This document shows, piece after piece, positions 44,811 through 53,750 of a DNA stretch of 64,000 nucleotides. Position numbers and translations under genes: made by a program. Origin of the DNA: Paraburkholderia caledonica NBRC 102488 (lineage in GTDB: Bacteria > Pseudomonadota > Gammaproteobacteria > Burkholderiales > Burkholderiaceae); the NCBI RefSeq assembly GCF_000685095.1, contig NZ_BAYE01000002.1, positions 310,001-374,000 on the forward strand. Direction: 5' to 3'. The notes under the pieces were generated by a model. It ran no database searches, was not told where the DNA came from, and saw only the letters and a program-made list of their open reading frames with translations. Every line of letters starts with the position of its first letter. Positions within the stretch are counted from its first letter, which is position 1.

Positions 44811-45926
44811 AGCTCCTTCACCCCTCTTACGCAGCAGATAATGCGCGACGCCCCATTCCTGTCCGTGCGCATAGCCGAACAGTTCGGCGACAGCCATATA
44901 GAACATGCGCCAGCGCTGGAACGCCAGGCGCGCATTGCCGCTTGCCGCGAGAAGCGGCAACACGCGCTCGCGCGCGGAGTCGAGAGAAGTGAGCCACTGA
45001 TTGGCGGTCCGTTCGTAATGCGTGCCGTCGATCCACCACTGACGCGTCACGCAGAGATCGTCCTGAAAACGCAGCAACAGGTTTGCCGAAGGCATCGTGC
45101 CGCCGGTGAAGAAATGGCGCGACATCCAGTCGCTGCCGTCGCGGACATCAAAAGAATATGCGAGCAGCCGGTGCGCGAAGATGTGAACGAAAAGCTGGCC
45201 ATCGTCGCGCAGCCAGCGCGCGATCTTCGCGAGCAGCAAGCCATAGTGCTTCATGTGCTCGAACATCTCGACGGAAACGACGCGGTCAAAGCCCACGTCG
45301 CCCGGCGCGAACTCGAAGGTCGTGACGTCGCCCGTCACCACGCGCAAATTGGAAAGTCCGCGCTCGGTCGCGCGGTGCTCGATAAACGCGCGCTGCCCAT
45401 GCGAATTCGAAAGCCCGACGATCCGTGCACGCGGATACCGCTGTGCGAGCCACAGCGATAACGCGCCCCAGCCGCACCCAAGGTCGAGAATGGACTGCCC
45501 GTCCTCGATACCTGCCCGCTGAGCGTACAGCGCCAGCATGCAATCCTCGGCCTCGGATAGCGTTTCATCGCCCCTTGGATAATAGCCGCAGGAGTACTTG
45601 AGACGCGGGCCCAGATGCGCCTCGAAGAACTCGCCGGGGATTTCGTAGTGCTGCGCGTTGGCCGCCTGCGTTTCAATCGCGATCGGCTTTGCGCGCAGAT
45701 CGTCGATGAGCAGTTCGAGTGCCTCGCCACGGCGCTGTCCGTCATTTGCATGTTCATCGGCGAGCCGCCTGGCCATCAGCGCCCGCATGCCGGCGCGAAT
45801 CGCAAAGTCCGGCAGCCAGCCGCGCTCGCACCAGCGAATTGTCCAGTTCGGGTCATAGGCGCTCGCGGCCGTTATACCGGATGCCGGTTCGACGCGTTGA
45901 GACGGGGGCGTGACGGTGACGGTCAT
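44799..45926 (-). CDS. CFA-synthase-like SAM-dependent methyltransferase (sigma-linked)
   Basis: A 375-residue methyltransferase of the cyclopropane-fatty-acid synthase family (PF02353 type). The SAM-binding motif is SILDLGCGWGALSLWLAQ, and the family motifs LKYSCGYYPRGDETLSEAE, VVSVEMFEHMKHYG and HIFAHRLLAYSF are present. Family members methylate or cyclopropanate unsaturated acyl chains of membrane phospholipids. It is the last gene of the unit sigma, anti-sigma, DUF1295, methyltransferase, 4 bases after the DUF1295 gene. Its 3' end overlaps that of the second immunity gene by 12 bases, so its last codons lie at the border of the type VI cassette. Confidence 0.88.
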   Translation of the reverse strand: MTVTVTPPSQRVEPASGITAASAYDPNWTIRWCERGWLPDFAIRAGMRALMARRLADEHANDGQRRGEALELLIDDLRAKPIAIETQAANAQHYEIPGEFFEAHLGPRLKYSCGYYPRGDETLSEAEDCMLALYAQRAGIEDGQSILDLGCGWGALSLWLAQRYPRARIVGLSNSHGQRAFIEHRATERGLSNLRVVTGDVTTFEFAPGDVGFDRVVSVEMFEHMKHYGLLLAKIARWLRDDGQLFVHIFAHRLLAYSFDVRDGSDWMSRHFFTGGTMPSANLLLRFQDDLCVTRQWWIDGTHYERTANQWLTSLDSARERVLPLLAASGNARLAFQRWRMFYMAVAELFGYAHGQEWGVAHYLLRKRGEGASSF

Positions 45927-45930
45927 GATC

Positions 45931-46764
45931 TCAGTTCCTCTTCGAGTGTCGGTCGTCCGAATCCAGACCGGTTCCGCGTTCGCGGGCGCCCACGCGCGGC
46001 GGCCACGGGACCAACGCGCTCGTCGTCGTCATGTATTCGCGGTAGCCGGTGCGGGTTTGGACGAGTCGCGCTTCGAGCATCGGCACACCCGATACCTTCA
46101 TGAGCAGCCAGGCCATCGCGCAGGGCGGCACGAGCGTCGCCCAACCCCACGGCAGGCTGATCGACCACGCCGCATAGGCGCACCAATGCAGGCATTCGAA
46201 GAAGTAGTTCGGATGTCGCGAGTAGCGCCACCAGCCGACAGTGCAGACGCGGCCTCGATTGCCCGGATCGGCGACGAAGCGGCGCAGTTGACGGTCGGCG
46301 GCAGCCTCGCCTGCGAGCGCCGTCAAGCCGATTACTAGTGCTGCGACGATAAAGCCGAACGAGGGTATCGCCTCGCTGTACGAAGGCACCAGGAATGCAA
46401 TGGACAGCACCATCGAGATCACCGCTTGCAGCAGGAAGAACGCCAGCATGTTGCGCGCGGCGGCGGCGCCCCAGCGCTCGCGTAGCGCGGCGTAACGGGC
46501 GTCTTCGGCGTGTCCGCTGTTACGGCGCCAGAGATGCACCGCGAGCCGAAGGCCCCACGCGCCTCCGCTGACCGCAACCACGACGCGGTTCAGCGACGCG
46601 CCGGGCCCGGCCGCCGCGACGAAACCCGCGACACCGCCAAGCGTGCCTGCCCAGACCGGATCGATCATCCCCGCATTGCGCGTACGCAACTGAACGACCC
46701 AGACACCGACAAACGTTATGACGAGGCCCGCGAATGCGAGCGCAAGGGTGGCGGCAACTGGCAT
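45931..46764 (-). CDS. DUF1295 membrane protein (steroid 5-alpha-reductase-like)
   Basis: A 277-residue integral membrane protein with about seven hydrophobic segments. The C-terminal part has RVCTVGWWRYSRHPNYFFECLHW and LEARLVQTRTGYREYMTTTSALVPWPP, the signature of DUF1295 proteins, related to steroid 5-alpha-reductases and isoprenylcysteine methyltransferases. That family reduces double bonds in lipids or methylates them, so a lipid-modifying role fits its neighbours. It lies 77 bases after the anti-sigma factor gene and 4 bases before the methyltransferase gene. Confidence 0.9.
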   Translation of the reverse strand: MPVAATLALAFAGLVITFVGVWVVQLRTRNAGMIDPVWAGTLGGVAGFVAAAGPGASLNRVVVAVSGGAWGLRLAVHLWRRNSGHAEDARYAALRERWGAAAARNMLAFFLLQAVISMVLSIAFLVPSYSEAIPSFGFIVAALVIGLTALAGEAAADRQLRRFVADPGNRGRVCTVGWWRYSRHPNYFFECLHWCAYAAWSISLPWGWATLVPPCAMAWLLMKVSGVPMLEARLVQTRTGYREYMTTTSALVPWPPRVGARERGTGLDSDDRHSKRN

Positions 46765-46841
46765 GCAGAATTCCGAAGCGACGAATAACGGAATCTACGG
46801 ATGCCACGGTCGAACGGATGCAACGCGCCGCTCTCTTCGTA

Positions 46842-47591
46842 TCAGACGCCCGAGCGGACCTGACCCGTGGCAACGACCGGCCCGGTAGGCTGCCCCGTCT
46901 GTGACCCGCCCAGCGGTTCGAGCGAGACGGCCAGCACCGCGCGTGCGCTCAGTTGCGCAACGACGGCGTCGGCAAGCGTGATGCGCGCCGGTGCATCAGC
47001 CGGAAACACACCGAGCGCGATGGGTTTGTCGCCCGGCGGAATGAGCCACAGTTCGGTTGCGCGGTCTGCGGCGAACGTCGGTTTGACGGCCGGCACGACG
47101 ACCATCTCGCGACGCAGCAGATCGACCGTCGCTGTCCAGTGGGCGACGCCATCCGGGCGCGCGATGGTCGCGACCATATAGCCCTGCACCGGATTGACGG
47201 CGACATTCGCGGGACGCGGCGCCTCGCGCAGCGAGACCAGGTTCACGGCGACGAGCGCAAGTGTCGCGAGGCTCGCTCCAATGCCGACGAAGCGCCACAG
47301 ATCCAAATTGTTCCACCAGCCCTGCCCGCGCGCGGCGTCCGGGTCTGACGAACGCGCCGGCAGGAAGCCGAGATCGCGCTGGATGCGAGTCCACACGCGC
47401 GCAGGCACGGCCACGGGCCGCAGGTCTTCGGCAAACGGCGCAAACCGGTTCTGCCATCGCACAAGAGTCGACGCAAGCACGGGGTCGGCGGCCACGTCAT
47501 CTTCGAGCGCGCGGCGTTCGTCGGCGTCGAGGACACCCAACGCATATTCTGCGCAGCGCAGTTCGGATTCGTTTTCTGCGGGCGTATTCAT
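46842..47591 (-). CDS. RskA-type membrane anti-sigma factor
   Basis: A 249-residue protein with an N-terminal cytoplasmic anti-sigma region (ELRCAEYALGVLDADERRALEDDVAADPVLASTLVRWQNRFAPF, about residues 10-53), one membrane segment (about 99-121) and a periplasmic RskA-like domain (ATVDLLRREMVVVPAV, ELWLIPPGDKPIALGVF). It lacks the zinc ligands and cupin domain of ChrR, so release probably occurs by proteolysis or a redox or ligand signal at the periplasmic side. The start overlaps the stop of the sigma gene by 4 bases (ATGA), the usual layout of such pairs. Confidence 0.9.
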   Translation of the reverse strand: MNTPAENESELRCAEYALGVLDADERRALEDDVAADPVLASTLVRWQNRFAPFAEDLRPVAVPARVWTRIQRDLGFLPARSSDPDAARGQGWWNNLDLWRFVGIGASLATLALVAVNLVSLREAPRPANVAVNPVQGYMVATIARPDGVAHWTATVDLLRREMVVVPAVKPTFAADRATELWLIPPGDKPIALGVFPADAPARITLADAVVAQLSARAVLAVSLEPLGGSQTGQPTGPVVATGQVRSGV

Positions 47592-48211
47592 CGCTCGAGG
47601 CAGGTCTTGAGCTGCATCAGGCTGCGCCTGATCCAGCTTTTTAATGTGCCGAGCGGCACGCTCAGATGAGCAGCCAGCTCGCTATAAGTAATGCCGCTGA
47701 AGAACGCCTCGCGGACCGCGCCGCGCTGCTGCGGTCCAAGCTGCTCCATGCAGCGCTCGAGTCGCACGCGCTCTTCGCTCGCCTCGGCAAGCGCAACCGG
47801 CGTGAGCCCTTCGTCGACGAGTTCTTCGGCGGACTCGTTATCGAGCGGTGCCTCGCGGTGCTGGCGCAAGCGGTCGATCGTGCGGTTGCGCGCCAGCGTC
47901 ACCAGCCAGGTCATCGCGCCGCCGCGCGCGGGATCGAACACATCGGCGCGTCGCCAGGCGGCAGTGAAAACGTCCTGTAAGAGATCTTCGGCTTCGGCGC
48001 GGTCGTGTGTCATGCGCAAGATGACGGCAAACACCCGGCTCGACGCAAGACGGTACAACTCGGCGAAAGCGGCTTGATTGCCGTGCGCCGTGGCCTGCAG
48101 CAATCCGTTCAGGTGCGCCCGCCGCTGCGCGTCATTGCCGCGTCCGTCCGGGTCTGCCTGCGTAGGCGAGATCGGTTCGTCGTTGTCTGCGCTATTCGAC
48201 TTATCATTCAT
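47588..48211 (-). CDS. ECF-family RNA polymerase sigma factor
   Basis: A 207-residue sigma factor. Region 2 is seen as FAELYRLASSRVFAVILRMTHDRAEAEDLLQDVFTAAWRRADVFDPARGGAMTWLVTLARNRTIDRLRQ, and region 4 as GITYSELAAHLSVPLGTLKSWIRRSLMQLKTCLE. The ATG at 48211 (MNDKSNS) gives a protein of normal size; the open frame extends 52 codons upstream through short tandem repeats that look non-coding. It is encoded with its anti-sigma factor and two lipid-modifying proteins, and divergently from a second lipid-related operon, which suggests that it controls both. The promoter sequence it recognises is not established here. Confidence 0.92.
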   Translation of the reverse strand: MNDKSNSADNDEPISPTQADPDGRGNDAQRRAHLNGLLQATAHGNQAAFAELYRLASSRVFAVILRMTHDRAEAEDLLQDVFTAAWRRADVFDPARGGAMTWLVTLARNRTIDRLRQHREAPLDNESAEELVDEGLTPVALAEASEERVRLERCMEQLGPQQRGAVREAFFSGITYSELAAHLSVPLGTLKSWIRRSLMQLKTCLER

Positions 48212-48587
48212 GCGCGGGTAGTGGCGTGCATCGCCCTCACGAATTAACCTCGCGCAATATAGCATCGACAGCCGCGGTCGCGGTGGACTGGCGGTTGGGC
48301 TGGCAGTCGGCCTGGCAGTCGGCCTGACATTTGGACTGCCAGTTAACGAAGGCCGCGTATCAAGCATGAAGGGACCTCCTGCTCCCGTGTCGTGAATCCC
48401 TATCTACGGCTGAGCGGATCGGATGGACGCCTTGCATGACGCAAATCTCGGCTTACCGCGTGCTTTTGTTCAATTCGACTCACATGCTGCATCCGGTTTC
48501 GCTCGTCGTTCGTAACTCTGCCCGAGGACGCGCAATCCCCTTCAACTTCCAATAGCCACGCGCGTCCCATGATCGGGAGATGCGCAC
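48212..48587. promoter_or_regulatory. Divergent control region between the sigma operon and the FAD/DUF1365/CFA operon
   Basis: A region of 376 bases between two divergent operons. On the plus strand TGCATCC (48489-48495) and CGTAA (48512-48516), 16 bases apart, have the spacing of an ECF promoter and lie about 70 bases before the FAD gene. On the minus side a comparable pair is not clear. A block of 12-bp repeats lies at 48297-48332. The promoter call is tentative and rests on spacing only. Confidence 0.35.
48297..48332. repeat. Short 12-bp tandem repeats in the divergent promoter region
   Basis: Three consecutive units of the form GGCCTGGCAGTC (the first and third degenerate) at 48297-48308, 48309-48320 and 48321-48332, followed by a partly inverted element ACTGCCAGT at 48335-48343. 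They lie upstream of the sigma factor start. They could be slippage products or a binding array; nothing in the sequence decides. Confidence 0.55.
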
Positions 48588-49889
48588 ATGAGTCAGGCCA
48601 GGAGGACCGCCCCATTGACGCGAGGCTCACGCGTGGCGGTCATAGGTGCGGGTATTGCCGGCCTTGCGAGCGCCTATCTGCTCGCGCGCAACCATCGGGT
48701 GACGCTGTTCGAATCCGCAGGCTACCTTGGCGGTCACACCAATACCGTCGATGTCAGGCTCGATGGGCGCAGTCATCCCGTCGATACCGGCTTTCTCGTC
48801 TTCAACGATCGCACCTATCCGAACCTGATCGCGCTGTTCGCGGAACTGGGCGTGAAGTCGCATGCCAGCGATATGAGCTTTTCCGTTTCGCTCGACAAGG
48901 GCCGCCTCGAATGGGCGGGCACCAATCTCAATACGCTATTCGCTCAGCGGCGCAACATGTTCTCGCCGACCTTTATCGGCATGCTGCGCGATGTATTTCG
49001 CTTCAACGGCAGCGCGGAGCGCAACCTGGAAATCGCCACGGCAACACGCGTGTCGATGGGCGAACTGCTGACAATGGGCGGCTACGGCCATGCGTTCCAG
49101 CGTCACTATTTACTGCCGATGGCCGCGGCGATCTGGTCGAGCGCAACGGCCGACATACTCGCTTTTCCCGCCAGCACTTTCCTGCGCTTCTGTCTGAACC
49201 ACGCGCTGCTTCAGGTGAATCGCAGACCGCAGTGGAAGTCCGTGATCGGCGGAGGCCGAAGTTACGTGCAGCGGATTGCCGCAACGCTCGATGACGTGCG
49301 GCTCAGAACCCCGGTGCGAGGCATCCGGCGCGGCGACCAGGGCGTCGACATATTCACCGACGATGGCACGCAGCACTTCGACGCAGCGGTGCTTGCAACA
49401 CACGCGCCGACTACGCTGCACATGCTGGAAGACGCCGATGCCGACGAGCGACGCGTGCTCGGCGCAATCGCTTACCGGCCCAACGTGGCGGCGTTGCACA
49501 CGGACACGAGTCTGCTGCCGCGGCGTCAGCGCGTCTGGTCGGCATGGAATTACCTTGGCAGCCGCTGCCACGACGGTACGCAGCCAGTGTGTGTGAGTTA
49601 CCTCGTCAACCAGCTCCAGCGCTTGCCTTTCACGACGCCGCTCATCGTGACGCTGAACCCACTAACCCCGCCTGCGCCGGGTACCGAGTTACGGCGTTTT
49701 GTCTACGATCACCCGCTCCTCAATCTCGGCGCGATCGACGCGCAGCAACGTCTGCCGATGCTGCAGGGCAAGCGACGCACGTGGTTCGCCGGTGCATGGA
49801 CCGGTTATGGATTTCACGAGGACGGTCTGAAATCCGCGCTGCGTGTGGCCGCCGATTTCGACTCGTCTCCTGCATGGGCAAAGCTGTGA
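48588..49889 (+). CDS. FAD/NAD(P)-binding amine-oxidase-like protein (COG2907 type)
   Basis: A 433-residue flavoprotein. The N-terminal dinucleotide-binding motif is VAVIGAGIAGLASAYLLARNHRVTLFESAGYLGGHTNT, and the C-terminal FAD-contact region ends RRTWFAGAWTGYGFHEDGLKSALRVA. The family is found together with DUF1365 and CFA-type methyltransferase genes in many proteobacteria and is thought to oxidise or desaturate acyl chains. GGGAG lies 8 bases before the ATG at 48588. First gene of a three-gene unit; the next gene overlaps its end. Confidence 0.9.
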   Translation: MSQARRTAPLTRGSRVAVIGAGIAGLASAYLLARNHRVTLFESAGYLGGHTNTVDVRLDGRSHPVDTGFLVFNDRTYPNLIALFAELGVKSHASDMSFSVSLDKGRLEWAGTNLNTLFAQRRNMFSPTFIGMLRDVFRFNGSAERNLEIATATRVSMGELLTMGGYGHAFQRHYLLPMAAAIWSSATADILAFPASTFLRFCLNHALLQVNRRPQWKSVIGGGRSYVQRIAATLDDVRLRTPVRGIRRGDQGVDIFTDDGTQHFDAAVLATHAPTTLHMLEDADADERRVLGAIAYRPNVAALHTDTSLLPRRQRVWSAWNYLGSRCHDGTQPVCVSYLVNQLQRLPFTTPLIVTLNPLTPPAPGTELRRFVYDHPLLNLGAIDAQQRLPMLQGKRRTWFAGAWTGYGFHEDGLKSALRVAADFDSSPAWAKL

Positions 49890-50710
49890 AGCCCGGCACC
49901 GCGCATGGCAGCGCGAGCGCCGCCGCTATTCAGGAGCCATCCGCCTGGCTGCTCAATTGCAAGATCATGCATGAGCGTCTGCGGCCGAAGCGTCATCGCT
50001 TCGTTTATCCGGCGTTCTATGTGCGCGTCGACCTCGATCGGCTCGACTCGCTCGGCAATGCGTGGTTCGGTGTCGATCGTCACCGGCCGCTCAGCTTGCG
50101 CCGCCGTGACCACGGTCCGTGCGACGGCAGAGACCTGGCGATATGGATGCGGGCGCAACTACGTGCCGCCGGCCTCCACGAAGCGGACGGCCGCATCTGG
50201 CTGCAAGCATTCCCGCGCTTGTTCGGCTACGCGTTCAACCCGATCGCATTCTGGTTTTGCCACGACCGCGATGGCGGCCTGCGAGCGTTGCTTGCCGAGG
50301 TGCGCAACACGTTTGGCGAGCGCCACTGTTATTTGCTGCATGCGCCTGATCGCGAGGTAATCACGCGCACCACCGTTCTGCGTTGCAAGAAGGTGCTGCA
50401 CGTATCGCCGTTTTGCCGTGTCGAGGGCGGCTACGTGTTTCGTGTCGGCGAGACGCGCGGCAACACATCGATCTCCATCGATTACCACGACGCGCAGGGA
50501 CTCCTGATTCGCACGGCACTGCATGGAGCGCTCGTTCCGCTAACAGGCACAAGCGCGCTAACGGCGCTTGCGCGTCAGCCGTTCCTGTGCCTCGGCGTGG
50601 TGTTCCGCATTCATTGGCAGGCGCTGCGTCTGGCGATAAAGAAGGTGCCGTTCCATGGAAAACGCCCTGTGCCTGATCCCGTCGCGGACAAGTCATCGAC
50701 GCAGTCGTGA
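49874..50710 (+). CDS. DUF1365 family protein
   Basis: A 278-residue protein with the DUF1365 pattern: WLLNCKIMHERLRPKRHRFVYPAFYVRVDLDRL near the start, FPRLFGYAFNPIAFWFCHDRDGGLRALLAEVRNTFGERHCYLL in the middle and KVLHVSPFCRVEGGYVFRV later. The biochemical role of the family is not established; its constant company of FAD amine-oxidase-like and CFA-type genes links it to lipid modification. The start is uncertain: ATG 49874 overlaps the previous gene by 16 bases, while GTG 49886 would form a GTGA overlap of 4 bases. Both leave the domain intact. Confidence 0.88.
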   Translation: MGKAVKPGTAHGSASAAAIQEPSAWLLNCKIMHERLRPKRHRFVYPAFYVRVDLDRLDSLGNAWFGVDRHRPLSLRRRDHGPCDGRDLAIWMRAQLRAAGLHEADGRIWLQAFPRLFGYAFNPIAFWFCHDRDGGLRALLAEVRNTFGERHCYLLHAPDREVITRTTVLRCKKVLHVSPFCRVEGGYVFRVGETRGNTSISIDYHDAQGLLIRTALHGALVPLTGTSALTALARQPFLCLGVVFRIHWQALRLAIKKVPFHGKRPVPDPVADKSSTQS

Positions 50711-50767
50711 ACTGCGAAACCGTCTTGCACTGCACAGTCCATTTCGTCCAAATGAGGAGTTTCATCC

Positions 50768-51979
50768 ATGGCGCTTTCGAGAACCGTTTGCGGTGACGAG
50801 GCCCCGCCGCCGTCGGCGCGCTTATTCCTGTCTTTGCTCGAACGGATTCAGGCCGGACATCTGGTCGTCGTTACACCCGATGGCCAGCAGCGCACCTTCG
50901 GCGATCCCCATGGCACGCCGCGCGCGCGGCTCGAATTGCGCGATTGGCGGGCATGCGGCGCGATCCTGCGCAAAGGCGACATCGGCTTCGCGGACGCCTG
51001 GCGCGCGCTCTGGGTGGATACGCCCGACCTCGTCACGCTGCTGCGCATAGCAATCCGCAACCAGAATGCTTTGCAGCGCACCGTGTATGGCAACTGGCTT
51101 GCCCAACTATGGTATGGACTCCGCCACCGGCTCAGGCGCAACACCCGCGCGGGTAGCCGGCGCAATATTCACGCGCATTACGACCTCGGCAATGCGTTCT
51201 ACGCGCGCTGGCTAGACCCGACATTCACCTACTCCAGTGCTCTATTCGACGGCCATTTCGAGCGGACGCTCGAAGCGGCGCAGCAGGCCAAATATCAGCG
51301 CATTGTCGATACGCTCGAATTGCGCGCCGGCATGCACGTGCTGGAAGTCGGCTGCGGCTGGGGAGGTTTTGCGATGTTTGCAGCACGCCAGGGAATTCAT
51401 GTTCATGGCGTGACAATCTCGTCGGCGCAACTGCAGTTCGCAAAACAGCGTGTGAGCGAGGCGGGTTTGAGCGAGCGCGTGCACCTCGAACTGCGCGACT
51501 ACCGCACGCTGAGCGGCCAGTACGATGGCATTGTGTCGATCGAAATGTTCGAGGCAGTCGGCGAAAAATTCTGGCCCATGTACTTTCGCACTTTGCATGA
51601 CTGTTTGCGGCCGGCGGCTCGCGCGCTGGTGCAAACCATCACGATCGGCGACGAGCACTTTGCCGCGTATCGCTCAAGCAGCGATTTCATTCGCGAGTTC
51701 GTTTTTCCGGGCGGAATGTTGCCGAGCCCGCAGCGTTTCATCGACGCGGCGCAGCGCTACCATTTCTCAGCGCGCGCATCGTTGTCATTCGGTCGCGACT
51801 ACGCGGAGACTTTGCGCCGCTGGCGTCTTGCGTTCGAAGCGGAGGTCGACACGATCCGCACCCTGGGCTTCGACGAAGTTTTCATGCGCACATGGCGGCT
51901 GTATCTGGCTTACTGCGAAGCGGGTTTCGACGAGGGCCGCACCGACGTCATGCAGTTCTTGCTCACCAAGGCGGTCTGA
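50768..51979 (+). CDS. Cyclopropane-fatty-acid-phospholipid synthase-like methyltransferase
   Basis: A 403-residue CFA-synthase-family enzyme. It has the N-terminal lipid-binding region (LVVVTPDGQQRTFGDP), then IHAHYDLGNAFYARWLDPTFTYSSALF, the SAM motif HVLEVGCGWGGFAMFAA, and GIVSIEMFEAVGEKFWPMYF and IREFVFPGGMLPSP of the active-site region. It is longer than the CFA-type enzyme of the facing operon, and the two are only distantly alike, so they probably do different reactions. The unit fits either cyclopropane or other methylated (for example furan-type) acyl chain synthesis. GAGGAG lies about 9 bases before the ATG. Confidence 0.92.
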   Translation: MALSRTVCGDEAPPPSARLFLSLLERIQAGHLVVVTPDGQQRTFGDPHGTPRARLELRDWRACGAILRKGDIGFADAWRALWVDTPDLVTLLRIAIRNQNALQRTVYGNWLAQLWYGLRHRLRRNTRAGSRRNIHAHYDLGNAFYARWLDPTFTYSSALFDGHFERTLEAAQQAKYQRIVDTLELRAGMHVLEVGCGWGGFAMFAARQGIHVHGVTISSAQLQFAKQRVSEAGLSERVHLELRDYRTLSGQYDGIVSIEMFEAVGEKFWPMYFRTLHDCLRPAARALVQTITIGDEHFAAYRSSSDFIREFVFPGGMLPSPQRFIDAAQRYHFSARASLSFGRDYAETLRRWRLAFEAEVDTIRTLGFDEVFMRTWRLYLAYCEAGFDEGRTDVMQFLLTKAV

Positions 51980-52219
51980 CCGGCTGTGCTGCACATGGCA
52001 TCACCGCGGCAAACGCTCGGCGGCGGCAGGTGGAAACCGCGCTCGCCGCTGCGCTCACCATGTCTTAAGCTTGACAACCACTGCGCACGAACAAACACGC
52101 CCGGTTTTCTTGCGGGCGCGACCGCTCACAGAAACGCCCTGCGGGTATGCTTACTGCTTCCTCGCGAGCATGGACCGTAATGCGTCACGGCTTGTCGCGC
52201 GACACAATGGAGAAAGCAC

Positions 52220-53080
52220 ATGCGCCTCGATGATGAAGTAGAAAGCCAGAACGTCGAAGACCGGCGAGGCGGAGGAATGCGGATGGGCGGCGGCATCGGC
52301 ATTGGGACGATTGTGATCGCACTGGCCGCGTCGTACTTCTTCGGCATTAATCCAATGACCATTATCAACGGTGCGCAAGTGCTGCAAGGCAACGCGCCGC
52401 AGCGCAGTGCGACAAACGCACCGCCCGCCGAAGATGCCGGCAGTCACTTCGTGCGCCGCGTGCTCGGCAACACCGAACGTACCTGGCAGCATATCTTTCG
52501 CACGCAGTTGAATCAGGATTATCCGGCGCCGAAGCTCGCGCTCTTCAGCGACGCCACGCCCACGGCATGCGGCACGGGACAGTCCGCGATGGGGCCGTTC
52601 TACTGTCCGCCAGACCGCACGGTTTATATCGACTTGTCGTTTTACCGCGAGCTGCGCGAGCGCTTCGGCGCGGGCGGCGACTTCGCGCAGGCGTATGTCA
52701 TCGCGCATGAGGTCGGGCATCACATACAGAACGTGGTGGGTATCTCCGACAAGTACGAAGCGGCGCGTGCGCGCATGTCGCAGACGCGCGCCAATGCGCT
52801 GTCCGTGCGGCTCGAATTGCAGGCGGATTGTTTTGCCGGCGTGTGGGCAGCGGTCGCGCAGCAGTTGAATGCGAAGCTGATGGAACCGGGCGACTTCGAG
52901 CAGGGGCTGACCGCAGCAGGCGCGATCGGCGACGACCGGTTGCAGCGGCAATCGCAGGGACGCGTCGTGCCCGAGGCATTCACGCACGGCACCAGCGAGC
53001 AGCGGCAGCGGTGGCTGCGGCGCGGCCTCACGACGGCCGATATCCGCCAGTGCGATACGTTCTCGGCGCAGTCGTTGTGA
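52220..53080 (+). CDS. YpfJ-type neutral zinc metallopeptidase
   Basis: A 286-residue membrane-anchored peptidase. The N-terminus is the family hallmark (MRLDDEVESQNVEDRRGGG, then a Gly-rich stretch and one membrane segment at about 27-45). The zinc site is VIAHEVGHHIQ with His163, Glu164 and His167, and the region RLELQADCFAGVWA supplies the downstream ligand. Substrates are unknown for the family. The gene follows the CFA-type gene by 240 bases and probably has its own promoter. Confidence 0.92.
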   Translation: MRLDDEVESQNVEDRRGGGMRMGGGIGIGTIVIALAASYFFGINPMTIINGAQVLQGNAPQRSATNAPPAEDAGSHFVRRVLGNTERTWQHIFRTQLNQDYPAPKLALFSDATPTACGTGQSAMGPFYCPPDRTVYIDLSFYRELRERFGAGGDFAQAYVIAHEVGHHIQNVVGISDKYEAARARMSQTRANALSVRLELQADCFAGVWAAVAQQLNAKLMEPGDFEQGLTAAGAIGDDRLQRQSQGRVVPEAFTHGTSEQRQRWLRRGLTTADIRQCDTFSAQSL

Positions 53081-53157
53081 TGTCGACGTGGCGTCGGGCG
53101 TAGCGCGGTGAACGGCTATGAGCGGCTACATGAGCGGCAACATGAGCGACTACCGTG

Positions 53158-53565
53158 TCATGCCAGCAACGCGCGCGCTTTGTCGCCGCGAGGCATGAGC
53201 ACAGCGAGCACTGCGGCGACAATAAACAGCGCGGGGACATCGCCCGCCAGATGGCCGAGATGGCGCGCCCCGTCCATCTCGACGCCAAAAGACTGCACGG
53301 CCATGATTGCGCCGTGTACGACGCTCGACCATACCGTGAACCAGATCAGGCTCAGATGTTTGAGCGGATCGCGCGACGCCCTCAGCAAGAACACGCCGAG
53401 CGTCGCGTAGATGCCGACCATCATCAGCGGATAGTCGGAATGACCGCTATGCCAGGCCCAACCGGACGGCCACAGGATCATTAACGGCCAGAACGCGAAC
53501 ACGGCGATCAGACCTACGACGATCAGGACGATACGCAAGGCGGCGAGTCGTTGAGCTTCGTTCAT
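53158..53565 (-). CDS. Small four-helix membrane protein (DUF6632-like)
   Basis: A 135-residue inner-membrane protein with four hydrophobic segments (about 8-30, 41-58, 68-90 and 103-123) and a conserved-looking loop GWAWHSGHSDYPLMMVGIYATLGVFLLRASRDPLKHLSLIWFTVWSSVVHG. ATG 53565 is chosen because GGAG lies about 8 bases upstream; an in-frame start 12 codons earlier is less likely. It converges with the YpfJ-type gene. No function is known. Confidence 0.8.
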   Translation of the reverse strand: MNEAQRLAALRIVLIVVGLIAVFAFWPLMILWPSGWAWHSGHSDYPLMMVGIYATLGVFLLRASRDPLKHLSLIWFTVWSSVVHGAIMAVQSFGVEMDGARHLGHLAGDVPALFIVAAVLAVLMPRGDKARALLA

Positions 53566-53750
53566 GGCGGGTCTCCGGAGTGCGGCGCGTGCATCGTCCA
53601 CGATACTCCGCGCGCGTGGTGAGCGCAGTGCCCGGGCCTCGCAGATGGACGCGTTTGCACCGAGCTTTGTACCGCGTCCGGCGAGCGTCGCGCATTATCG
53701 AAATCCCTACAAACAAAAAACTAACATTACAGGACACTTTCACCTATAAA

